From contig CM037783.1 of NCBI GenBank assembly GCA_021229015.1, positions 58,290,516 through 58,354,515 of the forward strand: a stretch of DNA of 64,000 nt, given 5' to 3'. How positions within the stretch are numbered: the stretch's first letter is position 1; the number at the start of each line of letters is the position of its first letter. Both the position numbers and the translations under genes were made by a program. The stretch is from Solen grandis. Lineage: Eukaryota > Mollusca > Bivalvia > Adapedonta > Solenidae. The notes beneath the pieces are model-generated. The model saw nothing but the letters and a program-made list of their open reading frames with translations, was not told the origin of the DNA and did no database searches. Positions 33,011-43,990 of this stretch are shown here, in pieces.

Positions 33011-35143
33011 AACAAGAGGCCCATTATGGCCCTAAATCGCTCACCTGAGATAAATAGGTTGACCCAAGGAACATCTGTACCAATTTATTTTAAAATCTGG
33101 CCAGTAGTTTTGAAGAATATGATTTTTAAAGTTTTCATATTTTTTTTCTTTTTGTTACCATGGCAACCAGAGTTCTATATGGATCAAGTTTATTTTAGGA
33201 ACTTTTGTGAAGGTTGACCCAAGGATCATTCCTGCCAAATTTAATCAAATTCTGTCCAGTGGTTTCAGAGGAAATGTTGATTAAAGTTTTCCCTATATAC
33301 ATATAAGGCAAATAAGCCCCGCCCCTGGCGGCCATGTTTTTTACGGATCGGAAAATTTTTAGCAACTTTGGTAGAGGTTGACCCAAGGAACATCTGTACC
33401 AATTTATTTTAAAATCTGGCCAGTAGTTTTGAAGAAGATGATTTTTAAAGTTTTCATATTTTTTTTCTTTTTGTTGCCATGGCAACCACAGTTCTACATG
33501 GATCAAGTTTATTTTAGCAACTTTTGTGAAGGTTGACCCAAGGATCATCCCTGCCAAGTTTAATCAAATTCTGTCCAGTGGTTTCAGAGGAGATGTTGTT
33601 TAAAGGTTTCTCTATATACATATAAGGCAAATAAGCCCCGCCCCTGGCGGCCATGTTTTTTTTACGGATCAGAATAATTTTAGCAACTTTGGTAGAGGTT
33701 GACCCAAGGAACATCTGTACCAATTTATTTTAAAATCTGGCCAGTAGTTTTGAAGGAGATGATTTTTAAAGTTTTCTTTCTTTTTCTTTTTTTCGTTGCC
33801 ATGGCAACCAGAGTTCTACATGGATCAAGTTTATTTTAGCAACTTTTGTGAAGGTTGACCCAAAGATCATCCCTGCCAAGTTTAATCAAATTCTGTCCAG
33901 TGGTTTCAGAGGAGATGTTGTTTAAAGGTTTCTCTATATACATATAAGGCAAATAAGCCCCGCCCCTGGCGGCCATGTTTTTTTACGGATCAGAATAATT
34001 TTAGCAACTTTGGTAGAGGTTGACCCAAGGAACATCTGTACCAAATTATTTTGAAATCTGGCCAGTAGTTTTGAAGGAGATGATTTTTGAAGTTTTCAAA
34101 TTATTTTTCTTTTTGTTGCCATGGCAACCAGAGTTCTACATGGATCAAGTTTATTTTAGCAACAACTTTTGTGGAGGTTGACCCAAGGATCATCCCTGCC
34201 AAGTTTAATCAAATTCTGTCCAGTGGTTTCAGAGGAGATGTTGTTTAAAGTTTTCTCTATATACATATAAGGCAAATAAGCCCCGCCCCCGGCGGCCATG
34301 TTTTTTTACGGATCGGAATAATTTTAGCAACTTTGGTAGAGGTTGACCCAAGGAACATCTGTACCAAATTATTTTGAAATCTGGCCAGCAGTTTTGAAGG
34401 AGATGATTTTGAAAGTTTTCAAATTATTTTTCTTTTTGTTGCCATGGCAACCAGAGTTCTTCATGGATCAACTTTATTTTAGCAACTTTTGTAGAGCCTC
34501 ACCCAAGGAACATTCCTGCCAAGTTTCATTAAATTCTGTCCAGCGGTTTCAGAGGAGATGTCGTTTAAAGCAAATTGTTGACGACGGACGACGCACGATG
34601 GACGCCGGACGAAGGGCGATCACAAAAGCTCACCTTGAGCACTTTGTGCTAGTGGTGAGCTGATTAATCATAAAGTCAACGAATCAGTGACGAGCTACTA
34701 GTTGACGTGATGATGACGACGAAAATAATTCGTTGACGAATTATTGACCAAAAAAAGGGGTGTTGTTAATATTTCAACGCGCATCTGATTGGGTAACTCC
34801 ATTAATTTGATAAATTGATACTCGCAAAGTTGCACTTCGCACATCGTTGGCCTCTGGTTGTAACCTCTTACACTTTATTGCGGTTCAATGTTTATAGATG
34901 TAATTGAATATTTGAGAAATTAAAATCTATACCTAATGCATATCTATATAATCTATATAGTACAGAATACATTGTTTTCATGTTGTACAGTAAGAGGGCT
35001 TTAATAGGCATTTACTCCAAACATGGTATATTTGGTATTTAATCATGATTAATCAATTAATCAGTGACTTTTGTCTCTGATTAATCGACGAATATTTTTT
35101 CGACTGATTCCAATCACTACTTTGTGCTCAGGTGAGCTAAAAA
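33011..35143 (+). mobile_element. Family A short element (320-bp unit type) carrying a hAT-like insertion
   Basis: The head is AACAAGAGGCCCATTATGGCC with TCGCTCACCTGAG. Five core units start at about 33,057, 33,377, 33,698, 34,019 and 34,341 (spacing 320-322 bp); each carries GGTTGACCCAAGGAACATC, a GTTGCCATGGCAAC palindrome (the first copy is GTTACC), AAGCCCCGCCC and GGCCATGTTTTTTT. A GACGACGGACGACG run follows, then the first half of the tail hairpin to 34,649. The hAT-like element lies at 34,650-35,119, and the second half of the hairpin ends at 35,143. Removing the insertion restores a normal tail. Confidence 0.85.
34650..35119. mobile_element. hAT-like non-autonomous element with 8-bp target duplication
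   Basis: The ends are TAGTGGTGAGCTGATTAATC at the left and, read inward from the right, TAGTGATTGGAATCAGTCG. The 8-bp CTTTGTGC occurs on both sides (34,642-34,649 and 35,120-35,127). An 8-bp duplication with TAGTG/CAGTG ends is the signature of the hAT superfamily. The 470-bp interior has no transposase frame. The inverted repeats are imperfect beyond the first five bases. Confidence 0.8.
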
Positions 35144-35181
35144 GGGGGAGGGGAGATATAAATGATTTATATATATAAAAA

Positions 35182-35225
<44 letters not shown>

Positions 35226-35520
35226 CATAATATGTAAAATATAAATAAGTTGGAAATAAATAATAAATAATGAAACATAAATAAATACCATTATTAGATC
35301 AGTTTCATGGTAATTTTTGTGTTACACTGTTACATTCAATAGCACAAATAACTTAGCAAATGGTTGCAAAGAAAAGTTCCTTTCATCAGCTTTATTGGTT
35401 TTAGCATTGATCAAGGTTATTAGGTTTATATATAGCTACATCACTGGTTTATGTCCAGTCAATTAGTATCAAAAGCATGGAAATCCTTTTTCACCCAACA
35501 AATACCTTGCACATTTTAAA
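35144..35520. other. (TA)n tract and 5' flank of Ngaro-type element
   Basis: 35,141-35,222 completes the duplicated unit and its (TA)n run. 35,223-35,520 is AT-rich and may include the 5' end of the retrotransposon, but no terminal repeat could be matched to its 3' side. Confidence 0.4.
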
Positions 35521-35580
35521 TTGCTTCTGCAATACCACATGGCATGGCTTAATGTTTCGCTTTTGTGTTTTTTCTATTAC

Positions 35581-36432
35581 ATGACCATGAGACGTTCATC
35601 CAGAAAACGAAAGGCGCCAACTTGGTTAGTTTCAGCAGATCCGCCTCCACAACCTCAGTCAGCCAACCAGGTCTCTCAAGTTGTCATGCAGTCGTCACCA
35701 CCTCAGCCACCCAACCAGGTCCACCCAGCTTGCACCCAGATTAGCCAGTCTGTGAGTCAACCCATAGTCACCCAGGCCACGCAACCAAGTTTCGGTGTTG
35801 GTCAACCGGACGTGGTGGATGTCCAGCAAGATCTTGGATCCCAAATCATTTCAGACCCATTAGAGTTAGGTAATGTCACCTTCCCATATACATGTATTCA
35901 TGATCATATGATTAGTCAGCCCGAACCGTCTCCAATCATCAGCACAAGCTCTGAATTAGGGTTAGGAGTCAGTCGGGGAATTCGCAACAAAATAACTAAT
36001 CATCAATTTGTCGATCTAGCTACCCTTCTCCCTGAGTCGCAAACACATATTCCACAGGGGCCAAAACTCACCATTGGCAAGGATGGTTTATTGACAATGG
36101 CCCCAGCACCAATTAAAAAAATCACAAATGTAGAAGATTGGTCTGACGCCTTTCTTATTTACACCAGCATATATAGTAGTGCACATCCATCCAAGACCCA
36201 ATCATTGTTGAAGTATCTCTCAGTTATTCGATTGGCTGCAAAGCGTCACAGAGGCTTGGGTTGGCTCAGTTACGATACACAATTTCGACTTAGGGTGGCT
36301 GCTAGCCCAAATACAACTTCTTTTGCTAACATCAACCAGGAGCTCTGGTTGTTATGCATGGGTCCAAGTACAAGCTCATTTAACACTGATCGGAAATGTT
36401 ATGATTTAATTTGTCCTCCTGCGCTCGCATGA
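35581..36432 (+). pseudogene. Ngaro/DIRS-type Gag-like ORF
   Basis: I place the start at the ATG of 35,581 (MTMRRSSRKRKAP), which gives a basic, possibly nuclear-targeting N-terminus. A Pro/Gln/Ser-rich stretch follows. The conserved C-terminal half has VEDWSDAFLIYTSIY, HPS..QSLLKYLSVIR and GLGWLSYDTQFRLRVA, then ELWLLCM. This order (W..AF..Y..I....HP......Y...I..A....G..W..YD..FR) is seen in Gag proteins of DIRS/Ngaro elements and of related one-way LINE-free retrotransposons. The frame ends just after CPPALA. A zinc-knuckle-like CQYRHVCLNCSGLHPSRLC follows at once in another frame (36,430-36,500), so a frameshift separates it from Gag. Confidence 0.7.
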
Positions 36433-37205
36433 TATGTCAATATCGCCATGTATGTCTCAATTGCAGCGGCCTGCACCCTTCCCGTCTCTGCATCCAATCA
36501 CAAAGCTCCACCCAACCAAGACCAGGATTGGGTGGTTTCCAATTCTGTTTACAAGAGTATCACAATTCAGAGGACGCCCAGTTGTTGGCAATGGGTTTTA
36601 TCCAGGGTTTCAAAATAGAATATAATGGCCCTAGATCAGCATTTGAATGCCGGAACCTTAAGTCGGCATATGATCACAGAACAGTATTGTCAGAAAAAAT
36701 AAGTAAAGAAATTTCATTGGGCAGAATAGCAGGTCCTTTTCATACTCCACCATATCCAAATTTGCATATCTCACCTGTTGGGGTGGTGCCCAAATCAGAT
36801 GGCGGTTGGAGGTTGATTACTCACCTATCCTATCCCCATGGTTCTAGTATAAACGATGGTATTCATCCTCAGTTTTGTTCAGTGCAGTACACTTCTTTTG
36901 ACCAAGTTACCAGAATGGTCTACAGTTTGGGTCAGGGTGCTTTAGTCGCTAAGTGCGACTTGAAATCAGCATACAGATTACTCCCCATTCGAACAGAGGA
37001 TTTCCCTTTGTTGGGCATTAAAGTAGGTAATGACTATTTCATTGATAAATTCCTGCCAATGCGCCTTAGCCAGAGTACCTACTTGTTTGAGAAATTTTCT
37101 AGTTTTCTTCACTGGCTTGTGGCAAAAAGAGCAAATAACAATTCAATAGTCAACCTTCTTGATGATTTTTTATTAGGGGGTCCAGGCAACTCGACAAGTG
37201 CAGGT
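36411..37205 (+). pseudogene. Ngaro/DIRS-type reverse transcriptase, N-terminal and palm part
   Basis: The frame begins with the zinc-knuckle-like segment and enters RT at about 36,640. Visible blocks are ISLGRIAGPFHTPPY, SPVGVVPKSDGGWRLITHLS, SSINDGIHPQFCSVQY, VAKCDLKSAYRLLPI (motif A, with its catalytic Asp), DKFLPMRLSQSTYLFEKFS and VNLLDDFLLGGP (motif C). They match DIRS-group RTs in order and spacing. Motif C has LLDD where the family usually has YLDD. A frameshift near 37,205 breaks the frame; the protein continues at 37,208. Confidence 0.85.
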
Positions 37206-37207
37206 TA

Positions 37208-38119
37208 TTGGTTGACACTTTTGAGTCTACATGCAAAGAACTGGGGATCCCAATTGCCGAGGAAAAATCAATCAACCCAACTACCATCCTAATTTTCTTG
37301 GGTCTAGAATTAGACACTAATAAAATGTCAGTCTGTATACCACGTCACAAAATAGATGAATTAGAGGTTTTATTAAATACTTTCCTTTCGAGAAAAAAAG
37401 TGTCCCTTAAAGAGTTGCAGAGCCTTGTAGGCAAACTTAATTTTTTTGGGCAAGCCATTCACTCCAGCCGAGCCTTTCTTCGCCGTTTTTACGATGCAAT
37501 GATACCCCTAAAGAAACCACACCATGTTCTCAGGGTTTCTCGTGAAATGAAAGAAGATCTTTTTGTCTGGTTAGATTTTTTGAAAGATTTTAATGGTGTG
37601 ACCTACATACCGCAAGCAGTTTGGTTTTCAAGTGACGATTTGCGTCTTTACACGGACGCAGCCGGTGCTGACGATGCTGGGGCTGTATGTTTCTTGGATG
37701 GTCCATGGTGTTTTTTCCAATGGCCTCAAGCTTAGGTTGGTCAAACAGTCATGCGCGATATGACTTTTCTCGAAATGATTCCAGTCTTTCTGGCCATTCA
37801 TCTGTGGGGACAGCAGCTGTCAAATAAGAAAGTTACCCTGTTTATAGATAACGAGGCCCTGGTACAAGTTCTTAACAAACAATCTACAAAATCCAAGCAA
37901 TTAATGCAGGTGATTCGTCCATTCGTCTCAATGTGTATGAAGCTAAACATTATTTTCAGAGCTGTCCATATTCCTTCTAAAAAGAATAAAATAGCTGATT
38001 CTATTTCTCGGAAACAGTGGGCCCGGTTTCGGTTGGCAGCTCCAGAGGCAGATTTGGATGCTCTCCCCATACCTCAAGCTTGCCTATCAATGATCTCCAT
38101 GCTGAGGCTGGTCGACTAA
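37208..38119 (+). pseudogene. Ngaro/DIRS-type RT thumb and RNase H
   Basis: Frame continuation: TCKELGIPIAEEKS, LIFLGLELDT, then the thumb with SLKELQSLVGKLNFFGQAI. RNase H follows: RLYTDAAGADDAGAV (first Asp), an in-frame TAG at 37,733-37,735, then TFLEMIPVFLAIHLWG (Glu), TLFIDNEALVQVLNKQ (second Asp) and NKIADSISR (last Asp). All four acidic residues are present. RNase H removes the RNA strand during cDNA synthesis. The single stop is the only break in this part; family members have Trp in this region, and TGG to TAG is one change. Confidence 0.85.
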
Positions 38120-38960
38120 TCAACGCTTCCCTGGCCCCAAATACCAAAAAAGCATATGTAACCGGTCTCTCAAATTTCGTGCTTTTCGTCAAAACAATGG
38201 TTTTCCAGAGTTATGGCCCCATCACTCAGATATAGTCCTTTACATCGCCTTTCTCTCTCTTCAGAACTTCAGTTATAGGACAGCAGAGACATATTTGGCA
38301 GCAATCAGTTTTCATTGCAAACTGCAATCTTTGCAAGACCCAACTAAACATTTTCTAGTTACAAAAACATTTCAAGGGTTAAAGCGCACAGCAAAGAAAA
38401 AAAGGGTTCGCCTTCCTATAACAGTAGGCATCCTTCAGGGTATTCTGATTAAGCTTCCAACAGTTTGCCGTGATGCTTACGAATCTACCCTATTCAAGAG
38501 CGTTTTTTCCTTGGCGTTTTTCGGTTTCTTTAGAGTCGGTGAAATCACTGTTTCCGGTAAAGGCGACAAAAGTCTGCAAAAAGTCCTTGGAACTGGTGAT
38601 ATTCAGTGGTCTAATAATGGGTTTCTACTCATCCATTCAAGATTTTCAAAAACAGACCAGTCCGTAAGGGTACAACAATTACGTTAACAAAGCAACACAA
38701 TCCCCTTATTTGCCCAGTCCGAGCTCTTTCGGCGTACCTCCCAGTCAAGGGTCCTTTATTTTGCCATTTCAATGGCCAAGCTCTTACCCGTTATCAATTT
38801 TCTGCCGTTCTAAAGTAAACCTTGGTCATCTTAGACCCAAATCTCCAAAATTACTCGTCACATAGTTTCCGTTTGTGCGCTGCTACAACAGCTTTTAATT
38901 AGGTTGATCTGCAGAAAAAATAAAAATCTCTCGGGAGGTGGTCTTCTGATGCTTATAAGG
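38120..38960 (+). pseudogene. Ngaro/DIRS-type tyrosine recombinase, multiply frameshifted
   Basis: The recombinase starts in the frame overlapping the RNase H end (AGRLINASLAPNTKKAYVTGL), shifts at about 38,230 to TAETYLAAISFH and FQGLKRTAKKKR, and carries the first catalytic Arg block at 38,500-38,545 (LAFFGFFRVGEI). It shifts again near 38,670 to LTKQHNPLICPVRALSAYL. Three more stops follow, within which the remaining catalytic block can still be read: HSFRLCAATTAF (His-x-x-Arg) and LGRWSSDAYKVYI with the nucleophilic Tyr. The enzyme would integrate circular cDNA by recombination rather than with a DDE integrase, which explains the lack of target duplications in this class. It is non-functional here. 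Confidence 0.85.
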
Positions 38961-39129
38961 TATACATTAAAGATTAGAATACCCTTAGTACAGTCTTTAC
39001 GTCATCCAGGTGTTTAGCACTACACATGGTAACACTACAGTTTTCATTTTTTATCAGTATATTTTCTCATGAGGAGATGTTTCCTCATGACGGGCGGCAG
39101 AAGCTTGACTGCTGTCAAAGTCATTCCAG

Positions 39130-39690
39130 GTTTACCTCGTGTGGCAGTTTGGGTCGTCCATTGTAAAGAACGCGTTCCTGTCTTCAAGGCGCCACCCGGG
39201 CAGGAGCAGCCTTGGCCTCGAGGCAGACCTATGGTGGCAGGGCTACAGTGGGATGACTCTTTTATGCTCAAAGTGGAAACTCGCCACATTACTGAGGGTA
39301 GAGGAACCACCCCACTTCATTATTCTCCATGTGGGAGGAAATGACATCGGGTTCACTGATATCAAAACTATCAAAGATAAAGTAGTAGAATTATTTATGT
39401 TCATTAATCAGTCCATGCCTAATGTTCGCATTATTTGGTCAGAGATTCTACCTAGACATTGGGGAGGGAACAAAGGCCTTCTTTCAGCTAGAAAGCGTGT
39501 TAATACTTTTGCCGTAAAACTTACAAAGCAATACGGTGGTTTCTACCTTCGTCACACAAATTTGCAGTGTGATAAGTATTTTAAAGAGGACGGCGTACAC
39601 TTAACAGAGGCAGGCAATGTTTTGTTTCTAGACAATATAAGAGTCTGGTTATATCATTTTATGCAGGGCAATCAGCCTTGGTTCAGTTGA
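39130..39690 (+). pseudogene. SGNH hydrolase domain of Ngaro-type element
   Basis: In the frame with VWQFGSSIVKNAF the Ser block (GSS) sits at the N-terminus. PHFIILHVGGNDIGF holds the Gly/Asn block, IRIIWSEILPR-type sequence follows (read as VRIIWSEILPR), and KYFKEDGVHLTEAGN carries the Asp-x-x-His block. Ser, Asp and His are all present. SGNH hydrolase ORFs are known from Ngaro-type elements; their role in the element's life cycle is not established. No ATG precedes the Ser block in frame, but one lies in another frame at 39,069, so a small frameshift near 39,135 is likely. Confidence 0.8.
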
Positions 39691-40763
39691 GCTTTGTAGT
39701 GCGTTGCGGGCGTGATCCTGTTAGTTTTTTGCCAATTTTTTGGCCTTGCTACCGCTGTGGGCGGTGGGAGAGATGGATTCAGTCGGGGCCCTCATCCATA
39801 TCTCTCCCATTTGGCCAAACTTATGCAATTACAGATGTGTTTTGCCATGTTACGCCATGATTTTGAGTAAAAACAGTTTATTGCTTATGTTTATTGTATA
39901 CGTCCGGGTCCCAGGAGATGTTGCTTGTGCTTATTAGGTGCCATATTGCTATTTTGCGGCACCTGCATTACATTTAGGTTATAAAGAATACATTTTATTG
40001 CTGACGCAGAGACATTTTGCAGAAGAAATTTTTATGTGGTGTTGTTCGCTTAGTAACATTTGTATGCTAATCATGTGCTTCATTTACAAGTTAATTTTTA
40101 ATGTGCATTTATGAAACATTTGTGGTTTTACAATTCAACCATTGCAAACGGGGTCACGCCCATATCCGCCATTGTTAGGGTATCTTAAAATAAAAGGAGT
40201 ATTAAAATAGTTATGCATTTTAGTTAATTTTTATCCCCTAATATGCGTTTATTATTAATAGATTTAGATAAGGCTACGTTGTCGGGTAGCAGCACGCTCC
40301 CTTCAATCTTTGTCAGAATGAGGGAAAGTCAAACAATTATATAGAGGTTACAGATTTGTGTTTGCTTTCTCCTTTTCTGCTTTTCCATTGTCTCCCAAAC
40401 AACTTATCTTAACGTTTGTATCTTTTGACTTGGTTTAAAGTTAATAAAAACAAAAAAACATCAATAAAAAAACACACTAAAACAACACTGCTGGTTTGCT
40501 ATTATATAAAATGTATAAGAGAATTTTATAACATGTATTAATTAAATCAAAGACTTCGAAACAATTTCCAAAATATTTATTAAAAAATTTCAAAAACGAA
40601 ATCAATAAGGGGAGTAAATCAATATTAAATATCTATTACCAGTAGAGATTTAAGATAAAATATTGATTATCTCCTTTGGGAAATTAAAAAGAAAACTAAA
40701 ACTTATGGTTTGGGGCCACATTTTCAGGGGATCAACTTTATTTTAGCAAACATAGTAGAGAAA
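39691..40763. other. 3' region of Ngaro-type element and flank
   Basis: The stretch contains a hairpin-like GGTGGGAGAGATGGA/TCCATATCTCTCCCA at 39,762-39,810, two AATAAAA signals near 40,190 and 40,445, and AT-rich sequence. The split direct repeats expected for this class could not be delimited by eye. Confidence 0.4.
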
Positions 40764-42539
40764 AACAAGAGGGCCAAGATGGCCCTAACTCACTCACCTG
40801 AATTTGGTTTGTTGTAGAAAGGCTGGAACCATGAGAGGATACTATATACCAAATCTCAATGCTGTAGGTCTGTATGTTTCTAAGAGAAGGCATTTTATAG
40901 TTATGCATTCTGGTTGCCATGGCAACAAATGTTCTTCATGATCCAACCAATGGTTTCAGAAGTAAAGATTTTTTTGTTTTCCTTATATTGTTCCATACAA
41001 AATCTGGGTGTGGTCCCAGGAGTGTCCTCATGTAAACCCTGATGCATATAAACCCTGATGCATATATTTACTGATAGTTTTGAGACACCAGAAGCTAATG
41101 CTATGTACCAAATATCAAATCTGTAGGTCTGTATATTTCTGAGGAATTGCATTTTAAAGTTATGCTTTCTGGTTGCCATGGCAACCAAAGTTCTTCATGC
41201 AATTAAAAACAAGAGGGTTATGATGGCCCTGGATCGCTCACCTGAATATAGGGTTACCCAAAGAACATCAGTCTGTATTAAAACATTTTGAAATCTGGCC
41301 AGTAGTTTTGAAGGAGATGATCCCTCTGTCCAGCGGTCATTTAAAGATTTCACTATATACATATAAGGAAAATTAGCCCCACCCCTGGCGGCCATGTTTT
41401 TTTATAGATTGGAATAATTTCAGCAACTTTTGTGAAGGTTTACCCAAGGATCATCCCTTCAAAATTTAATCAAATTCTGTCTAGTGATTTCAGAGGAGAT
41501 GTCATTTTTAAGATTCACTATATACATATTAGGCAAATTAGCCCCGCCCCTGGCAGCCATGTTATTTTTACGGATCGGAATAATTTTAGCAACTTTTGTG
41601 GAGATTCACACAAGGATCATCCCTGCAAAATATAATCAAAGTCTGTCCACCAGTTTCAGAGGAGATTTTGTTTAAAGATTTCACTATATATACATGTAAG
41701 GCAAATTAGCCCCGCCCCTGGTGGCCATGTTTTTTTCATGGATCGGAATAATTTTGGCAATCTTTGTAGAGAGTAACCCAAGGAACATCTGTACCAAAAT
41801 ATTTTGAAATCTGGCCAATAGTTTTGAAGGAGATGATTTTTAAAATTTTCATTTTTTTTTTCTTTCCATTGCCATGGTAACCAGTTCCACATGGATCACA
41901 TTTATTTTATCAACTTTTGTGAAGTTTTACCCAAGGAACATCCCTGTTTTTATCAAATTCTGCCCAGCGGTTTCAGAGGAGATGTCATTTAAAGGAAATT
42001 GTTGATGACTCATGACGGACGACGACGGACGAAGGCGATCACAAAAGCTCACCTTGAGCACTTCGTGTTCAGGTGAGCTAAAAAATTAGGAATTAGCCTT
42101 AGGCTAACATAAGTATCATTTTATTTAATATGGTGAAAATCCATGGACTAGTTTTGGAAGAGAAGTTTTTTTCAAGAATTCCCTATAAAGTTCTATATAA
42201 AAATCTGGGTGTGGCCATGGGTGTACCCATTGTGACCCAACGGGCACAAATTTTGCACTGATGTTGAGGCAACATGAGCTGATGCTACTTACCAAATATC
42301 AAATCTGTAGGTCTTCATAATTCTGAGAAAAAGAATTTTAAAGATTTTCTCTTCTGGCTGCTGGCAACCAGAGTTTTTCATGGAATTGAAAAAAAAAAAG
42401 GAATTTGTATTAGGCTGTCATAAGTATCATTTTGGCAAAATTTGATGAAAATCTGTCAGGAAGTTTCAGAGGAGAAAATTGTTGAAATTGTTGTCAAACG
42501 ACAGACAATCAAGTGATCACAAAAGCTCACCCTGAGTTT
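40764..42539 (+). mobile_element. Family A short element (outer), tail truncated
   Basis: The head AACAAGAGGGCCAAGATGGCC with TCACTCACCTGAA is followed by units with GGTTGCCATGGCAACCA and TACCAAATATCAAATCTGTAGG. A complete family A element is inserted at 41,208-42,085. The core resumes (TTAGGCTAACATAAGTATCA) and the tail breaks at CACAAAAGCTCACCCTGAG (42,518-42,536). Confidence 0.7.
41208..42085 (+). mobile_element. Family A short element, nested
   Basis: The head AACAAGAGGGTTATGATGGCC with TCGCTCACCTGAA is followed by 180-bp-type units (AAATTAGCCCCGCCCCTGG, GAGATGATTTTTAAAATTTT) and GACGGACGACGACGG. The tail is GCTCACCTTGAGCAC-TTC-GTGTTCAGGTGAGC then TAAAAA. Its neighbour near 42,375 shows the matching uninterrupted sequence. 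Confidence 0.8.
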
Positions 42540-42923
42540 TGCCAACCATGGGGTGGGGCAGGGGGAGGGGGCCTCATTTTTTAGGGATCAACTTCATTTT
42601 AGCAATTTTGGTAGATGACTATGAGGTGACCATTAATTTTGTACCAAAGGATATAAAATTCTGAGCATCGGTTTCAGAGAGGATGATTTTTTAAGTTTTT
42701 AAATTAAAATGGTGTTGGGTGCCATGGCAACCAGAGTTCTGCATGGATCAAATTTATTTTAGCAATTATTGTGGAGGTTCACCATGGATCATTCATGCCA
42801 AATTTCTTCAATTTCTACCAAGCGGTTTCAGAGGAGATGTCTTTTAAAGCAAATTATTGACGAAAGATGGAGGTTGATCCCAATAGCTCATCTTGAGTTC
42901 ATTGTGCTCTGGTGAGTTAAAAA
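42540..42923 (+). repeat. Family A-type fragment with hairpin tail
   Basis: The core phrase GCCATGGCAACCAGAGTTCT and the end AGCTCATCTTGAGTTCATTGTGCTCTGGTGAG then TTAAAAA show a diverged family A end (arms about 12 bp). The head is missing. Confidence 0.6.
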
Positions 42924-43990
42924 GGCCTGTAAACATTGTCATAAAATTTGAAGATGATTGCTTAAGAAATGAAGATGCTAGAGTGCAAACAAACTAACTG
43001 TGGACAACAGACATTCATCAATCCATGCAGAAGTAGAACAAGATAATTGTACTTCCACATAAAAGCTGTACCTGTGGCCTAAATTTGAAGGTCGTAGCTA
43101 TAAAATCAATTAACCACTAGGGTGGGAATAATTTTGACCCCAGGGCCAAGATGTGAAAAGTGACCCCTAGGGTGGGACCAATTTTGACCCCAGGGTGATG
43201 ATTTGAACAAACTTGGTTCAGGTCCAATAGCCCATGTTACATACCAAGTACATACCAAATATCTAAACCCAAGATTTTGTGGTTCCCGACTTAAAGCTTA
43301 TTGTTTTTTTCCTATGTAAGTTTATATAAAACCAAATGAAACCTGGGGTGTGGCAAGTTTTTACCCCAGGACCATAATTTGAACAATTTTGGTAGGTTGT
43401 TAATTTTTAAAAATGATCTTTTAAGGCTTTTCCTATAAAATAAATTCAAGTGCTCCATGGGGTGGAGCCAATTTTGACTCCAGTGCCTTGATTCGAACAA
43501 ACTTGGTAGGTGTTCACTACCAAATATCTAAACACCAGGTCTTGTGGTTTCTGACAAGAAGATATTTCTAATTTTTTCTATATAAATCTACCTAAATCGA
43601 GTTACCCCTGTTGAGGCCAATTTTGATCCCAGGGCCATGATGCGAACAAACTTGGTAAAAGTCCACTAGGCCACTATGTTACATACCAAATATCTGACCT
43701 CCAGGCTTGTGGTTTCTGACAAGAAGATTATTTTTAGTTTTCAATTTAAATTAATGAAATCAGGTGACCTCTGGGCCAGGCCAATTTTGACCCAAAAGCC
43801 ATGGTTTGAACAAATTTGGAAGGACTTATGTTTTATGGCCACAGTTGATATTTGATATTTAGAGGTGACCTTGACCATTGACCCCGTGACCTCTAAGTGG
43901 GTCTGGCAGGTAGAGCTCATCAAGGTGCATGTACCTGTTTAGATTGGAGCCTGTAGGTGTGAACGCAGTAGCTATCACATGCTCAAATGA
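42924..43990 (+). repeat. Family A-type units, diverged
   Basis: About four units of roughly 150-170 bp match 7,503-8,455 (AAATATCTAA, GGGTGGGACCAATTTTGACCC, CATGATTTGAACAAACTTGG). No head or hairpin tail is seen. Confidence 0.55.

Noticed and set aside
19330..34600. CRISPR-like arrays
   Set aside because: The repeats are 165-470 bp tandem units with no short repeat/spacer alternation, and the genome is eukaryotic.
25069..34663. Repeated open frames such as MTQGTSVPIYFKIWPVVLKK
   Set aside because: They follow the 320-bp family A unit, recur in the same register in every unit, and carry stops at unit ends. No sign of protein selection.
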